DNA of 64,000 nucleotides from Orientallactaga sibirica (GCA_036365145.1 JAEOAD010000015.1:40583001-40647000); one strand, 5' to 3'. Positions 35,600 through 48,164 are shown, counted from the stretch's first letter. Translations and numbers: made by a program. Notes: generated by a model from the letters alone, not told the origin.

Positions 35600-36055
35600 A
35601 AACTGGACAATAGGGAGATGGTTTGGTAGGTAATGTGTTTGCTGGCAAGCCTGAAGACCTGAGTTCAGATCTTCAGCATCCATGTAAAATGTAGGTGTGG
35701 CAATGTAAGCCTGTAATCCTGAACTGTGGAGACAGAAAGAGAGGATTCCTGGGGCTTGCTAGCTAGTTATTCTCATCAAATCAGTGAGATCTAGGATCAG
35801 TGAGAGATCTTGTCTAAAAAATTAAGGTAGAGGTCTGGGGAGATGGCTTAGTGGCTAAGGCACCTGCTTGCTAAGCCTAAGACTGCTGGTTCCAATGTCC
35901 AGCTGTTCCAATCTCCAGGTCCCACGTTTAGCCAGATGCAAAGTGACGCAAGGGCGCAATGCCGCACTTGCCCACAAGGTGGGGCACACATCTGGATTTC
36001 GTTCACAGCAGCTGAGAGACTGCTATCTCTGTCTCTCTCTCCAAAAAAAAAAAAA
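35600..36055 (+). repeat. B4-family SINE followed by a variant DIP
   Basis: 35605-35825 is B4-type (GGGAGATGGTTTGGTAGGTA ... GATCAGTGAGAGATCTTGTC). 35832-36055 is the same DIP variant as 13691-13900, marked by 'caatctccaggtcccac' and 'gcaatgccgcacttgccc'. Confidence 0.7.
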
Positions 36056-36480
36056 AATTAAGGTAGATGTTATCTGCCTGCTGCACTGTGCATTCTGTAT
36101 TGTGTGCTTAGGCTGCAGGGAGGTAGGGGTTCCATTGCTGATGAAGGAGACAGTCCCATAGCTAAGGACAACTCAGTGCATGTACTCAGAGTCAGGCAAC
36201 CATGCTGCCTGAAAAGGGGCACAAAGAGGAAGTGATGCCTGAGCTGAGTCTGGAAGGGTTAATCTGGGCATTTTAGAAAGATACTGCAAAATCCAGGTAG
36301 GAGAGAGCACAGCACTCCCTCTGCTAGACTGCCATCTTCGCTTCTCTGGCTTATCCTTCTAATTTTGGCTCAAATGTCCTCTCAGTGCATTTTTGTGACT
36401 CATGAAGCAAGTTCTGTTATTATTATTAATTAATTAATTGGCTTATGAGGAGGAGAACAGAAAGACACCAGAACAAGCTC
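36056..36480. other. Unique intergenic DNA
   Basis: No gene recognised. An (ATTA)n run lies near 36420-36440. Confidence 0.45.
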
Positions 36481-36489
36481 CAGATGCAT

Positions 36490-36978
36490 CTGGCCTTTTC
36501 TCTTTTCTTTTCTTTTCTTTTTCTTTTCTTTTCTTTTTTCCTTCTTTTCTTTTGGTTTTTCAAGGTAGGGTCTCACTCTAGCCCAGGCTGACTTGGAATT
36601 CTCTCTGTAGTCTCATTGTGGCCTCGAACTCATGGCGATCCTCCTACCTCTGCCTCCCAAGTGCTGTGATTAAAGGCATGTGCCACTACACCTGGCTTTT
36701 TTTTTTTTTTTCTTTTTTGGTTTTTCCAGGTAGGGTCTCACTATAGCCCAGGCTGACTTGGAATTCACTATGTAGTCTCAGGGTGGCCTTGAACGCTTGG
36801 CGATCTGCCTCCTGAGTGCTGGGACTAAAGGTGTGTGCCACCATGCTCCGTCAAAAGCTTTTCTTTTCTTATTTGAGAGAGGGAGAGGGAGAAGGAGACA
36901 GAGAAAGAGGCAGATAGAGAAAGAATGAGCACATCAGGGCCTCCAGCCACTGCAAACGAACTCCAGATGCATGTGCCA
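36490..36978 (-). repeat. Antisense B1, B1, DIP
   Basis: B1 36545-36697 after a TTTTC-rich tail, B1 36717-36850, and the 3' part of a DIP from 36870. This DIP runs into the duplicated block. Confidence 0.8.
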
Positions 36979-38248
36979 CCTTGTGCATCTAGCTTGTGTG
37001 GGTCCTTGGGAATTGAACCTGAGTCCTTTGGCTTTGAAGGCAAGCTCCTTAACCACTAAGCCATCTCTCTAGCCTCGATCTGAAGTTTTATATACCTCCT
37101 TTCAACACATGGTCTGTTTCCCCAATCCACATGATTAACTTGCTTGAAAATGTTTCAGTGAAGCTGGGTGTGGTGGTGCACACCTTTAATCCCAGCTCTT
37201 GCGAGCAGAAGTAGGAGGATAACTGTGAGTTTGAGACTACATAGTGAATATTCTAGGTCAGCTTGAGCTACAGTGAGACCTTACATCGAAAAATAAAAAT
37301 AAGTAAAAATAAAAAATAAAAGTTTCAATGAATGCTGGGCATGGTGGTGCACTCCTTTAATCCCAGCACTTGCGAGCTGGAGGTAGGAGGATCACTGTGA
37401 GTTTGAGGCCACTCTGAGACTATATAGTGAATTCCAGCTCAGTCTGGGTTAGAGTAAGACCCTACCTTGAAAACTAAAAACAAACAAACAAAAAACACTT
37501 TTGGGACTAATGGCTTAGTGGTTAAGGTGCTTGCTCATAAAGCCCTAAGGACCTGGTTTGATTTCCCAGTACCCCCAGTAAGCTAGATGCACAAGGTGGC
37601 ACATGCATTCCTTGTGCATCTAGCTTGTGTGGGTCCTTGGGAATTGAACCTGAGTCCTTTGGCTTTGAAGGCAAGCTCCTTAACCACTAAGCCATCTCTC
37701 TAGCCTCGATCTGAAGTTTTATATACCTCCTTTCAACACATGGTCTGTTTCCCCAATCCACATGATTAACTTGCTTGAAAATGTTTCAGTGAAGCTGGGT
37801 GTGGTGGTGCACACCTTTAATCCCAGCTCTTGCGAGCAGAAGTAGGAGGATAACTGTGAGTTTGAGACTACATAGTGAATATTCTAGGTCAGCTTGAGCT
37901 ACAGTGAGACCTTACATCGAAAAATAAAAAATAAGTAAAAAATAAAAAAATAAAAAGTTTCAATGAATGCTGGGCATGGTGGTGCACTCCTTTAATCCCA
38001 GCACTTGCGAGCTGGAGGTAGGAGGATCACTGTGAGTTTGAGGCCACTCTGAGACTATATAGTGAATTCCAGCTCAGTCTGGGTTAGAGTAAGACCCTAC
38101 CTTGAAAAACTAAAAAAACAAACAAACAAAAAACACTTTTGGGACTAATGGCTTAGTGGTTAAGGTGCTTGCCTGCGAAGCCTAAGGACCTCGGTTTGAT
38201 TTCCCAGTACCCCCCAGTAAGCTAGATGCACAAGGTGGCACATGCATT
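36979..38248. repeat. Tandem duplication, units 36979-37609 (631 bp) and 37610-38248 (639 bp)
   Basis: Each unit holds the head half of an antisense DIP, unique sequence ('tgaagttttatatacctcct'), two sense B1s and the head of a sense DIP. The copies are nearly identical, differing by a few A-run lengths and scattered changes (GCTCATAAAGCC against GCCTGCGAAGCC). The left breakpoint lies in the antisense DIP and the right one in the sense DIP, and the junction at 37609/37610 joins them head to head. Confidence 0.93.
37580..37626. repeat. 17-bp perfect inverted repeat at the duplication junction
   Basis: AAGCTAGATGCACAAGG (37580-37596), a 13-base spacer, then its exact reverse complement CCTTGTGCATCTAGCTT (37610-37626). 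It arises because the junction fuses two oppositely oriented DIP SINEs. Confidence 0.95.
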
Positions 38249-38489
38249 TGGAGTTTGTTTGCAGTTGCTGGTGGCCCTGGTGGGCCCATTCTGTCACTCT
38301 CTCTCAGAAATGAATAAATAAAAAAAAGAAGTTTGGACATCCTTCTTGGAACATCACTATCTTGGTGCTCCCATAACACTCTGTTGATTTCTCTATCATA
38401 TGCCTGTCATCACTTACTTATTCCTTTGTTGGCCTTTCCTCTATAATTCTGGACTCAATGTTAGGGATTCTTACTCATTTTTTTTTCCC

Positions 38490-38650
38490 TTTTGGTTTTT
38501 CGAGGTAGGGTCTCACTCTAGCTCAAGCTGACCTGGAATTTACTATGTATTTATTCTCAGTCAGGATGGCCTCAAACTCATGGCGATCCTCCTACCTCTG
38601 CCTCCGAGTGCTGGGGTTAAAGACATGCGCCACCACACCTGGCTTTATCT
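38490..38650 (-). repeat. Antisense B1
   Basis: TTTTTCGAGGTAGGGTCTCA through to CACCACACCTGGC. Confidence 0.85.
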
Positions 38651-38714
38651 CTGACAAGTGAATAAAGGGGAGAAAATGTGGTGTTACACACACACACAAA
38701 AATTACCTACAGTG

Positions 38715-38872
38715 AAGTTCTGGGACTTTAGTGTTGGCTCTGTTACTAAGAGACTGCATGACTTTGAACAAGTCCCTTCACTGCTCTGGTCTCAATTTCT
38801 TCATCTGTAAAATGAGAATAAAAATACAACCCTCCTCTTCAGGGTTATGGAGATTAAATGAGGTAACAGAGC
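38715..38872 (+). repeat. MIR SINE, near full length
   Basis: In order: 'ttggctctgttactaagag', 'gcatgactttgaacaagtc', 'ttcttcatctgtaaaatgag' and 'ggttatggagattaaatgag'. All successive MIR landmarks are present in the sense direction. Confidence 0.88.
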
Positions 38873-40680
38873 TCACCAGCTGCTTGCCCTGTTCGTGCCC
38901 TGCCCTAGCAAAACAGCGTGGACTATTGTTCTTGTCATTTGGATTTCATTTGCTCTTTCTCCTGGTGAGAGCCAAGCTGAAATCTGTTGTCTTGTTGGAG
39001 GGGAAGTTTGCAGAAGTGGCATACATATTATCCAGGTGGTCCCTGTGTTGTTAGAAAAGCAGACATCAAAAGAGGGGAGCATGTCAGGCTACAGAGAGAT
39101 CGCCTTTTATGATCTCTAAAGCTGAAAGCTTTAGGAGCACCAAAAGTGGGGATAGTGAGGCAGAGCAGATCTACATCATGTGCTGACGGGTCTAAGCCCC
39201 CTAAGTGCAGGAATTCATCAACATTTGGAGGACTGCCACTTCTGTGAAGCCCTCTCATTCATCTAATGTCATAATTTCTCAGTGCCTTAGGCTGATATGA
39301 TTAACTCTATCATGAGTATTCAAGTGTTAAGAAAGATGAGGGGAGGTAAAAAATTCTAAATGCCAAATAAAACAGATGCTGTTCAGAATGACTTCAGATA
39401 CAGCTACCTCAAAAGATGACTATCAATTCTAGGTAAAATGTCTTTCCCAAAATCTAATATGGCTCTTTAAAAAGAATTTTTTTTTTTTTACCATATAGGC
39501 AAAATTTTCCATCATGAGGCATGTGGCTAAGGGAGGCCGTAGAAGCTATAACTGATAATCTGTATTGTTTTCTATGTCTTTTATTTATTAAGTGAATTTA
39601 CCTAGCTGCATGGACTGGGCTTCACAAGACAAGTGGTCAAGGGTAGGTAATGACAGAGGGAAAGAAAAAGATTAAGGTCAGAGGAATTCTTCCTCAGAGG
39701 CTAAAGTTAGTCCTGATGTTAACGCTATTGACCTTAGAGGGAAGAAAAGGTACGTTTCCATTTTGCAAAGCTTTGTAAAAAAAAAAAGTATTTTGTGTTC
39801 AGATGGCACCTTTAATCATGAATTTTTGGCTGAGTTCCAGGCTGATTTTGCTGGCACAGAGAACTCTGAGATCATATCCTATATTCAGAGCACAGAAAAA
39901 AAAAAATCCATTTCTGAAACAGAGGTGGAAAACGGAGCATATTTGAGCAGTTTCATTACAAAACCATACCAGAGTAAAAAAAGGAAGGACATCCTATCTT
40001 TTTGGAGTTATAGAAAAATATTAGTCTAACTACTTAAGTGGCATTTTTTTTTCATTCTTAGACTGTTTCACAATAGAGCAGCTTGCATAAATCTGAAGGC
40101 ACTATCCTATTTCATATACATAAATGAAAGCAGGTAGATTTTGTGATTTACCTAAGGCTAATTTAAAGAAAGGAGGGAGGCAAAGGGGGTGGGGAGAAGC
40201 ACCTCTTAAAGTAGCAGGTTGTGACCAAGGAGTTGGAGCTCTTCGAGCTGAATTGAATCCACACCCAGGCAGAATATAATCCTTCAGCATGGAAGTGGTC
40301 CAGGACACCACAGCTAACATTTTCTACCTTTGCCAAAGAGCCTTCAGTTTGGTGACAAGCAATCAGAACCTCCCTTCTGTTTCTCAACTGAAAAAAAGGC
40401 CAGCATCATCTGACAGGCACTTCCCAACAAGGCACTGATTCAAGCCCATCTGAAGGAAGCATGCTTCACCTTGACTCATCATGGCCTCTCACATCACATA
40501 CTCCTTGGGGGTTTCCTATTCAAAGATCTATTCAATTTGGAGAGTTGAGTCAGTTTTAGATGACAGCCCAATGTCATATATTAACTTCGAGCATCATTAT
40601 AACACTATGGTTCTTCACTCTTATTCACAAAACCTCAAATGTGTGAAGGGCCTGGGTGATTACTCTATATATTAAAAATT
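38873..40680. other. Unique DNA upstream of PIK3R3
   Basis: 1.8 kb without recognised repeats, 2-4 kb upstream of the CpG island. Open frames (for example 39763-40029) are A-rich and not protein-like. It could hold regulatory sequence, but nothing definite is visible. Confidence 0.45.
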
Positions 40681-40682
40681 GA

Positions 40683-40835
40683 GCTGGGCGAGGTGGTGCA
40701 CGCCTTTAATCCCAGCACTTGGGAGGCAGAGATAGGAGGATTGCCATGAGTTCGAGGCCATCCTAAGACTACATAGTGAATCCCAGGTCAGCCTGGGCTA
40801 GAGCAACACCCTACCTCGAAAAACCAAAAAAATAA
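40683..40835 (+). repeat. Sense B1
   Basis: GAGCTGGGCGAGGTGGTGCA head, AAAAACCAAAAAAATAAAAA tail. 40836-41194 is unique. Confidence 0.85.
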
Positions 40836-41194
40836 AAAGAGAAATTGAAACCCTACCACTAACTGATGGCAAGTGGTCCAGTCAAAAGTGACCATGGAAA
40901 CCTGAACACTATTATTTTTAAGGTCTCTTCACCTTTATTTTTTGGCGGACTGCACAGACACCAGGAAACAAAAATAAACCACTTGCTCTTGGCACATTGT
41001 TCTGTCTTTTGAGTTATTGAATGCGAGTATTTTTGGCTCCCAGATATGATGAAGTAGAGACGGCTGGGAAGTCAATCACAAATCAGAGTCCATCTTCTAG
41101 CATCTTCTACTTGAATTATCAGATTAAAATTAATGAGCCTTCCCTAGAGTTGATCCAGCATTTGGACTTTAGAGGTATAAGAACAAATATTTTT

Positions 41195-41502
41195 AGGCCG
41201 GGTGTGGTGGTGCATAGGCCAGCACTTGGGAGACAGAGGTAGGAGGATTGCTGTGAGTTCGAGGCCAGCCTGAGACTACATAGTGAATTCCAGAGAGAGG
41301 AAGAGGCAGATAGAAAGAGAGAATGGGCACCTCCAGCCACTGCTGGAGCTCCAGATGCACATACCTCCTTGTGGATCTGGCTTACCTGGGTCCTGGGGAA
41401 TTGAACCCGGGTCCTTAGGCTTTGTAGGCAAACGAATTGAACCCGGGTCCTCAGGCTTTGTAGGCAAACGCCTTAACCATTAAGCCATTTCCCCAGCCCC
41501 CT
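41195..41502. repeat. Truncated B1 joined to an antisense DIP with a 36-bp internal duplication
   Basis: Sense B1 41195-41292 is abruptly joined to an antisense DIP (41293-41502). Inside the DIP, the 36-bp segment beginning GAATTGAACCCGGGTCC is repeated in tandem (41398-41433 and 41434-41469) with one base difference. Confidence 0.85.
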
Positions 41503-42100
41503 TTTCTTTTTTTTAAAATTAAGCTTAACCCTGTCCATATTTCTTGACTTTTCTCTCTTTTACTCTTTATCTAGTCTGTATGCATTTTGACTGCTTCCAG
41601 GACCTGTCTTAAGATACCTTTAAGGAAGGCAGAACCACCTTAGGAGGTAGAAGCTGAGACGTGGCAACTCTTCCAGAGGTGAATCAATATAGCAGAGCCG
41701 CTTAGGGTTTTTTTTTTTTTTTTTTTTTTTTGCTAGGGCTTAAATCAGGTTGTCAACTCAAACAATGGGCTTTGTTACTTCTGTGTAAAGAGGAAATGGA
41801 GCAGTTTTTGGTCTCCTCAGATTGTATTGTGGGACAGGATGGCAATTCCAGGCATAGGTTATTCAATGTTCCCCAGCAAGTTAATTAGCTGTTTCTGAAA
41901 CGCACGGAAATATTCCGCATTTTTTTTTATATCGAAGCCGGTCTCGCAGCTTTAATGGGGGAAGGGACTGAGTGTCGAGGAAGAGGGTCTGTCAGGGAAA
42001 CAGAATAAAGCCCTTTTGGCGAGAGATTTCAACACCTGTGATTTATCCTCCCCAAAAAATCACAGACGCACTGTAATTCCAAGACATTTTTTTTTCTTCT
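41503..42100. other. Unique DNA bordering the PIK3R3 CpG island
   Basis: Contains a T run at 41709-41731; otherwise featureless to me. Confidence 0.4.
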
Positions 42101-42703
42101 TCTGGTTTGAGTTCTGGAACTGGAGGGCTTCCTGACAGAGCGCACTCTTTACTTCGGGGGTGGGACGTTCCCTCCGGGCTCACGAGTCGCTGGGTGGGAA
42201 GCACAGAGGCGCCGCGAAATGCCTCAGCAAGAAATCCTCCAGGCTCAGGTGGCTGCAGGAAACAGTCCTGCAAGTGGGTTTGGCGACCTTTGCTTTATTT
42301 GACAACTTATCAAGGGGACAAGGGAGTGCACTCCCAGCAAGGTGAAGAGGTTAGTGGGGAGAAACTCAGTGTGGAAGGCCTCCTGCGGAAAGGAGTGCGC
42401 GCCCGGCCGGGTGACAACTCGCACCCCTCTACCGCCGGCCCGAGGCTCCCCTCCCCTGCGCGGGCCAGTCTCCGGGCAGAGCAGTCTCGTCCTCCCACTC
42501 CTCACCCATCCACCCGGTGGACCGAGCCTCAGCGGGAGCCCCGCCTGTCTCCGGGCAGCTTGAGCCCTCGAGCGCTCGCCCAGCCTGTCAGTAACCGCCG
42601 CTTGCGCCTTCTTCCTTTCTTTTCTTTCTTTCTTTTTTTTTCCCCCTTCCTCCTCTTTTCTTTTCCCCTTCTGCCTTTGTCCCGCTTAGTAACTGGGCTC
42701 TGA

Positions 42704-42996
42704 CCAATCGCCGCCTTACCGGCCGGCGCCGGCTCTCTCCTGATTGGTCCGCTTGGGGCGCGCAGTCATCTCCCGCTTCTCAGTCCAAGCAAGGCAGACA
42801 AAAGACGCAGGCTCCAGGCTCCGGCAACTGGGATCAGCCAATCAGCACCTGCCTTGTCTCCCCCTCCCTTTCTCTCCCTCCCTCCCTCCCTCCCTCCCGG
42901 CTGGGCTCTCGTGCTCCCAGCCTAGACTCCTGGCGAGCGGCCAGCGCCCGGACTGTACCATTCCAATTGAGGCTGGGGGCGGGCGGCGAAGATGGC
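42704..42996 (+). promoter_or_regulatory. PIK3R3: CCAAT-box array, GC box and YY1-like site
   Basis: CCAAT boxes at 42704-42708 (GACCAATCG), 42743-42747 (ATTGG, reversed) and 42838-42842 (AGCCAATCAG) are NF-Y type. A weaker CCAAT lies at 42963-42967. A GC box (GGGGGCGGGCGG) is at 42975-42986, and AAGATGGC at 42989-42996 is a YY1-type element often found at start sites. No TATA box is seen. Transcription most likely starts at dispersed sites around 42950-43450. Confidence 0.65.
42876..42898 (-). promoter_or_regulatory. Potential G-quadruplex in the promoter, minus strand
   Basis: Six CCC runs separated by single T residues; the minus strand is therefore six GGG runs with one-base loops, a very favourable quadruplex motif. 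It lies between the last NF-Y box and the GC box. Confidence 0.6.
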
Positions 42997-43046
42997 TGGT
43001 TAACGAGCAGAGCCTTACAGAGTGGCGGGGAAAGTTGACTGTCGCG

Positions 43047-43229
43047 ATGGATGTCAAATTCCCAAACTCTTTCTCAGGAACCTTGACGATCCTCGCATAC
43101 GAGGTGGCGTCGAGCGGGAAGGGCGGTGGTGATGATGGATGTCCCCCCTGCCCCGCATATTGGGGTGGTGCCTCAGCGGGAGGGGAGTGTGGGGGCGGGG
43201 AGGAGGTCCCCTCAGCGCAGTTAAAATGA
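43047..43229 (+). other. Upstream ORF, 60 codons, strong start context
   Basis: GCGATGG (G at -3 and at +4) opens a frame beginning MDVKFPNSFSG and ending at TGA 43227-43229. It would act as a uORF only if transcripts start upstream of 43047. The product is low-complexity and Gly-rich in its second half; no function is claimed. Confidence 0.35.
43178..43200 (+). promoter_or_regulatory. Potential G-quadruplex, plus strand
   Basis: Four G runs of 3-5 with loops A, AGTGT and C. If transcription starts upstream, this would also form in the mRNA leader. Confidence 0.5.
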
Positions 43230-43496
43230 AACTCTAGTGGTTCGAATCAGGGCCGAGCGTGAGGGGCACGGGTACTGGCACCGGCACCGCCACCGGTGGG
43301 GCTACTCGTACTCCGGCGAGAGCTCACGGCCAAACCGAGCTGACTGCACTCCCGGCGGGCGCCTGTCCTGAAGCTGCGGCAGCTTGGGTTCCGAGCCTGA
43401 CGGGGCAGAGCCGGAGTCCTAGCCCCGGAGGGAGGGGATCGCTCTCAGCAGACCCGCGGGACCCCGAAACTTGAACGCAATCCCTAGCCCATTTTT

Positions 43497-43610
43497 ATGC
43501 CTTTCTTTGTCAGTTCCCCAGCTTTCTTCCAACGTGTTCTTTTTTATCTTTTTTCATTTTTTCCTCCTCTTCATTCTCCCTCCGAAGGACACAAAAGTGG
43601 CTTCCGCTGA
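43497..43610 (+). other. Upstream ORF, 37 codons
   Basis: ATG in weak context (TTTTTATGC), stop TGA at 43608-43610, ahead of the PIK3R3 start. Confidence 0.4.
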
Positions 43611-43712
43611 AAGATTAGGAGGCAGCTGGAGCTGTTCCCTTTGGAGAGCGAGTGTGTAGAAAGGAATTTTTTTTTTTTTTTTTTTTTTTGGAAAGCTGCT
43701 TTTTTAGCACCT

Positions 43713-43832
43713 ATGCGCTTTCTGAGCCCCTGTCACCCTCTGAGGATAAAACCCCGCAGCTTGAAAGTTGGGGGCATTTTGTATGCTGCTTGCCTTGAGA
43801 AGAGGGGGAGAACCCCAGCCTCATCTTGCTAG
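43713..43832 (+). other. Upstream ORF, 39 codons
   Basis: ATG in weak context (CACCTATGC), begins MRFLSPCHPL, stop TAG at 43830-43832. Confidence 0.4.
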
Positions 43833-43929
43833 TTGGCTGGACTTGTACCGGCCGTTGGAAAACCAGAAATACATTTCCTTAAGAAATTTTTACAGCCATA
43901 TATATATGTATATATACATACATATTTAG
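43783..43929 (+). other. Upstream ORF, 48 codons, with internal in-frame ATG at 43906
   Basis: ATG in weak context (TTTGTATGC) opens a frame ending at TAG 43927-43929; it overlaps the previous uORF in another frame. Confidence 0.4.
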
Positions 43930-43960
43930 ATTTTTAAATATATCAGATAAATAGATATAT

Positions 43961-45835
<1,875 letters not shown>

Positions 45836-45837
45836 TG

Positions 45838-45872
<35 letters not shown>

Positions 45873-46717
45873 TTTGAGATTGGGTCTCACTGTGTATTCT
45901 AGGTTGGGGTATCTAACTTTCAGTCTTCCAGCCTCATCCTCCTCAGTCTTCTGGGCCTGACCCTGGCCTAGAAATAGTTGTGGGTTTTTTTTTGTTTGTT
46001 TGTTTTTTTAAGTTGACTATTATTACTATGCAAAGATGTAAGTCTTATAAGGTTGCATAGAAAAATTTGATCCAAACTTTATTTCCCATGGAAATAAACT
46101 TTGAGTTTAAGATGTTTATCCTTGCCTGGTGTGGTCATGCATGCCTTTAATCCCAGCACTTGGGAGGCAGAGGTAGGAGGATTTCTGTGAGTTCAAGGCC
46201 ACCCTGAGCCTACATAGTAAATTCCAGGTCAGCTTGGACTAGAGCGAAACCCTACTTCAAAAACAAACAAACAAAAGATGTTCATCCTTGAATGAAATTG
46301 TGCATATTGAGTTTCTATTCAGAATACTGAAAATGTGTATAGGAGGATGTCCTATCTTCCGCCTCCCCTGTCTCTCCTTCCTCCCCTTCCCACTTCTCTT
46401 CTTTCCTTCTCCCCCCCCCCCAGCCCAGGCTGAGCTGGAAGTCACTATGTAGTCTCAGGCTGGCTTTGAACTCATGGAGATCTTCCTACCTCAGTCTCCT
46501 CCTGAGCACTGGGATTAAAGGTGAGTGCCATCACACTCAGCAGTATTTTTTTTCTCTTTCTTTCTCTCTCTCTCTCTCTCTTCCCCCTTCCCCCTCCCCC
46601 TTCCCTCCTTTCCCTCCTTCCCTCCTTCCTTCCTTCCCTCCCTCCTTCCCCCTTCCTCCCCTCCCCTCCTTCCCCCTCCCTCCCTCCCTCCCTCCCTCCC
46701 TCCCTCCCTCCCTCCCT

Positions 46718-46757
<40 letters not shown>

Positions 46758-47160
46758 TTTGAGACAGGGTCTCATTTTAGTACAGGTTGACCTGAAACTC
46801 ACTCTGTAGCCCAGGATGGCCTTGAACTCACCATTCTCTTACTTCAGCCTCCGGAGTGCTAGGATTAAAGATGTGTGCCACCACCTCTGGCTAAGATGTT
46901 TTTTATTATACATTTTATTTTCTTACTATAGAATGTTTATTTCTAATAGCTTTTCAAAAAGAAACTATACTTAAATATGTTGAAATGTTGACTATGAAAT
47001 GAATGCTTTTTTTTTTTTTCTTCAAGGTAGGGCCTCACTCTGTCTCAGGCTGACCTGGAAAACACTATGTAGTCTCAGGGTAGTCTTGAACTCATGGCGA
47101 TCCTCCTATCTCTGCCTCCCCAGTGCTAGGATTAAAGGCATGTGCCACCACGCCCAGCTG
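45838..47160. repeat. (ATTT)n, B1s and a long polypyrimidine tract
   Basis: (ATTT)n 45838-45875; old antisense B1-like element 45876-45970; B1 46122-46265 (+); B1 46425-46545 (-); a nearly pure pyrimidine tract 46548-46758 including (CCCT)n 46676-46717 and (TTTC)n 46718-46757; then the antisense B1 46758-46893 from whose tail it grew; B1 47018-47158 (-). Confidence 0.8.
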
Positions 47161-47224
47161 TCATGAAGTTCTTAATAACTATTTTTCTGTTTCTGCTCTG
47201 TCCAATCTACAATAATGTTAAAGT

Positions 47225-47490
47225 ATTGTGATGATATACTTCCCAGTGGCAAATTGGAGTGTGTGTGTGTATGTGTGCACATGTGAGCATGTTCATTTAT
47301 GAGGGCAAGACAACTTTCAGGTGTTGGTCCTTGTTTTTCATCTAGTTTGAGGCTGGGTTGTTCATTGTCAAGAGCTTCTGAGTTTCCAGGAAATTCTCCC
47401 ATCTCATGGTCAGCTTGCTGGGATTACAGAAGCTTGCCATAACTTCCAGCTTTTACATGGAATCCGGGGTTGAACTTGGGTACTAAAGCT
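47225..47490 (-). repeat. Antisense B4-family SINE
   Basis: (GT)n then 'agacaactttcaggtgttgg', a TTCTCCCATCT segment and 'gggattacagaagcttgcca': the reversed B4 element, as at 52030-52350. Confidence 0.6.
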
Positions 47491-48160
47491 TGAGCTAAGG
47501 TTTTGTTTTTTTTTCCCACTAAGGTTTTAACACAATAAAACAAAAAAACTTTCAATGGCTTCCATTTGTCTATTAAAAAAAAAAACCCCAAATTGCTTAC
47601 CCTTTGATATAAATCTGTCTATTTTTGCTTTCAACCTAATTTTGTAGCCTATTCTTCTGGAACCCAGCATACCTTTATAGAAGCTATTTTGTATTCTCTG
47701 TTTCTTGAATGTATGCGTTTATTTTTTTTTCCTGAGATGCTGTTATTTCCTGTGCTCACTTGTAGAAATCATGTATGTTTAGAACTCACATCAGATGCCT
47801 TTCCCCCTCAATATATGTTCCCAGAAGCTCTTTGTTAGAAGACATCCTCCCTTTCTTTTTCATTCCTGTTACAGCACTTTTCGGATGGTATTTCTTCCAT
47901 TATGTTGAGAATAGTTACTGCATTTATTTATGTGTACTTTTGACTATGGAATTGTCTTTCTACCTGGTTAGAAGCTTCTTAGCTTGCTCAGGATCTTGCA
48001 CATAGTAGACAATGTAATCAATATATATTGCATTAATAAATAAGAAAATTTTTTTGTAGATTTAGGTACTTTTCTACAAGGTCCTTGGTCACCTCATTTC
48101 TTGGCTATGACAATAGCCCCTAGCGTTTAATAACTTCTCAAACAATTTTTTATTTTTATT
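47491..48160 (+). other. Unique intron sequence
   Basis: No gene or repeat recognised. Confidence 0.45.
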
Positions 48161-48164
48161 TTTC

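Larger units (their letters stand above)
42120..43480. promoter_or_regulatory. PIK3R3: CpG island of the PIK3R3 promoter
   Basis: The only CpG- and GC-rich stretch in the window. CG dinucleotides are frequent at 42120-42600, 42700-42790 and 42890-43470, in contrast to their scarcity elsewhere. It is free of SINEs and sits immediately upstream of the PIK3R3 start. Overlapping open frames here (up to 198 codons, 42107-42703) follow from high GC and lack protein character. Confidence 0.85.

Noticed and set aside
39763..40029. 88-codon open frame upstream of PIK3R3
   Set aside because: A-rich composition, no splice or promoter context, and no recognisable family.
42107..42703. 198-codon open frame in the CpG island
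   Set aside because: High GC depletes stop codons. Overlapping frames on both strands are equally open, and the translation is low-complexity with no recognisable domain.
46466..46809. Leu/Ser/Pro-rich and Lys/Glu/Gly-rich frames on both strands
   Set aside because: Products of the CT-rich microsatellite.
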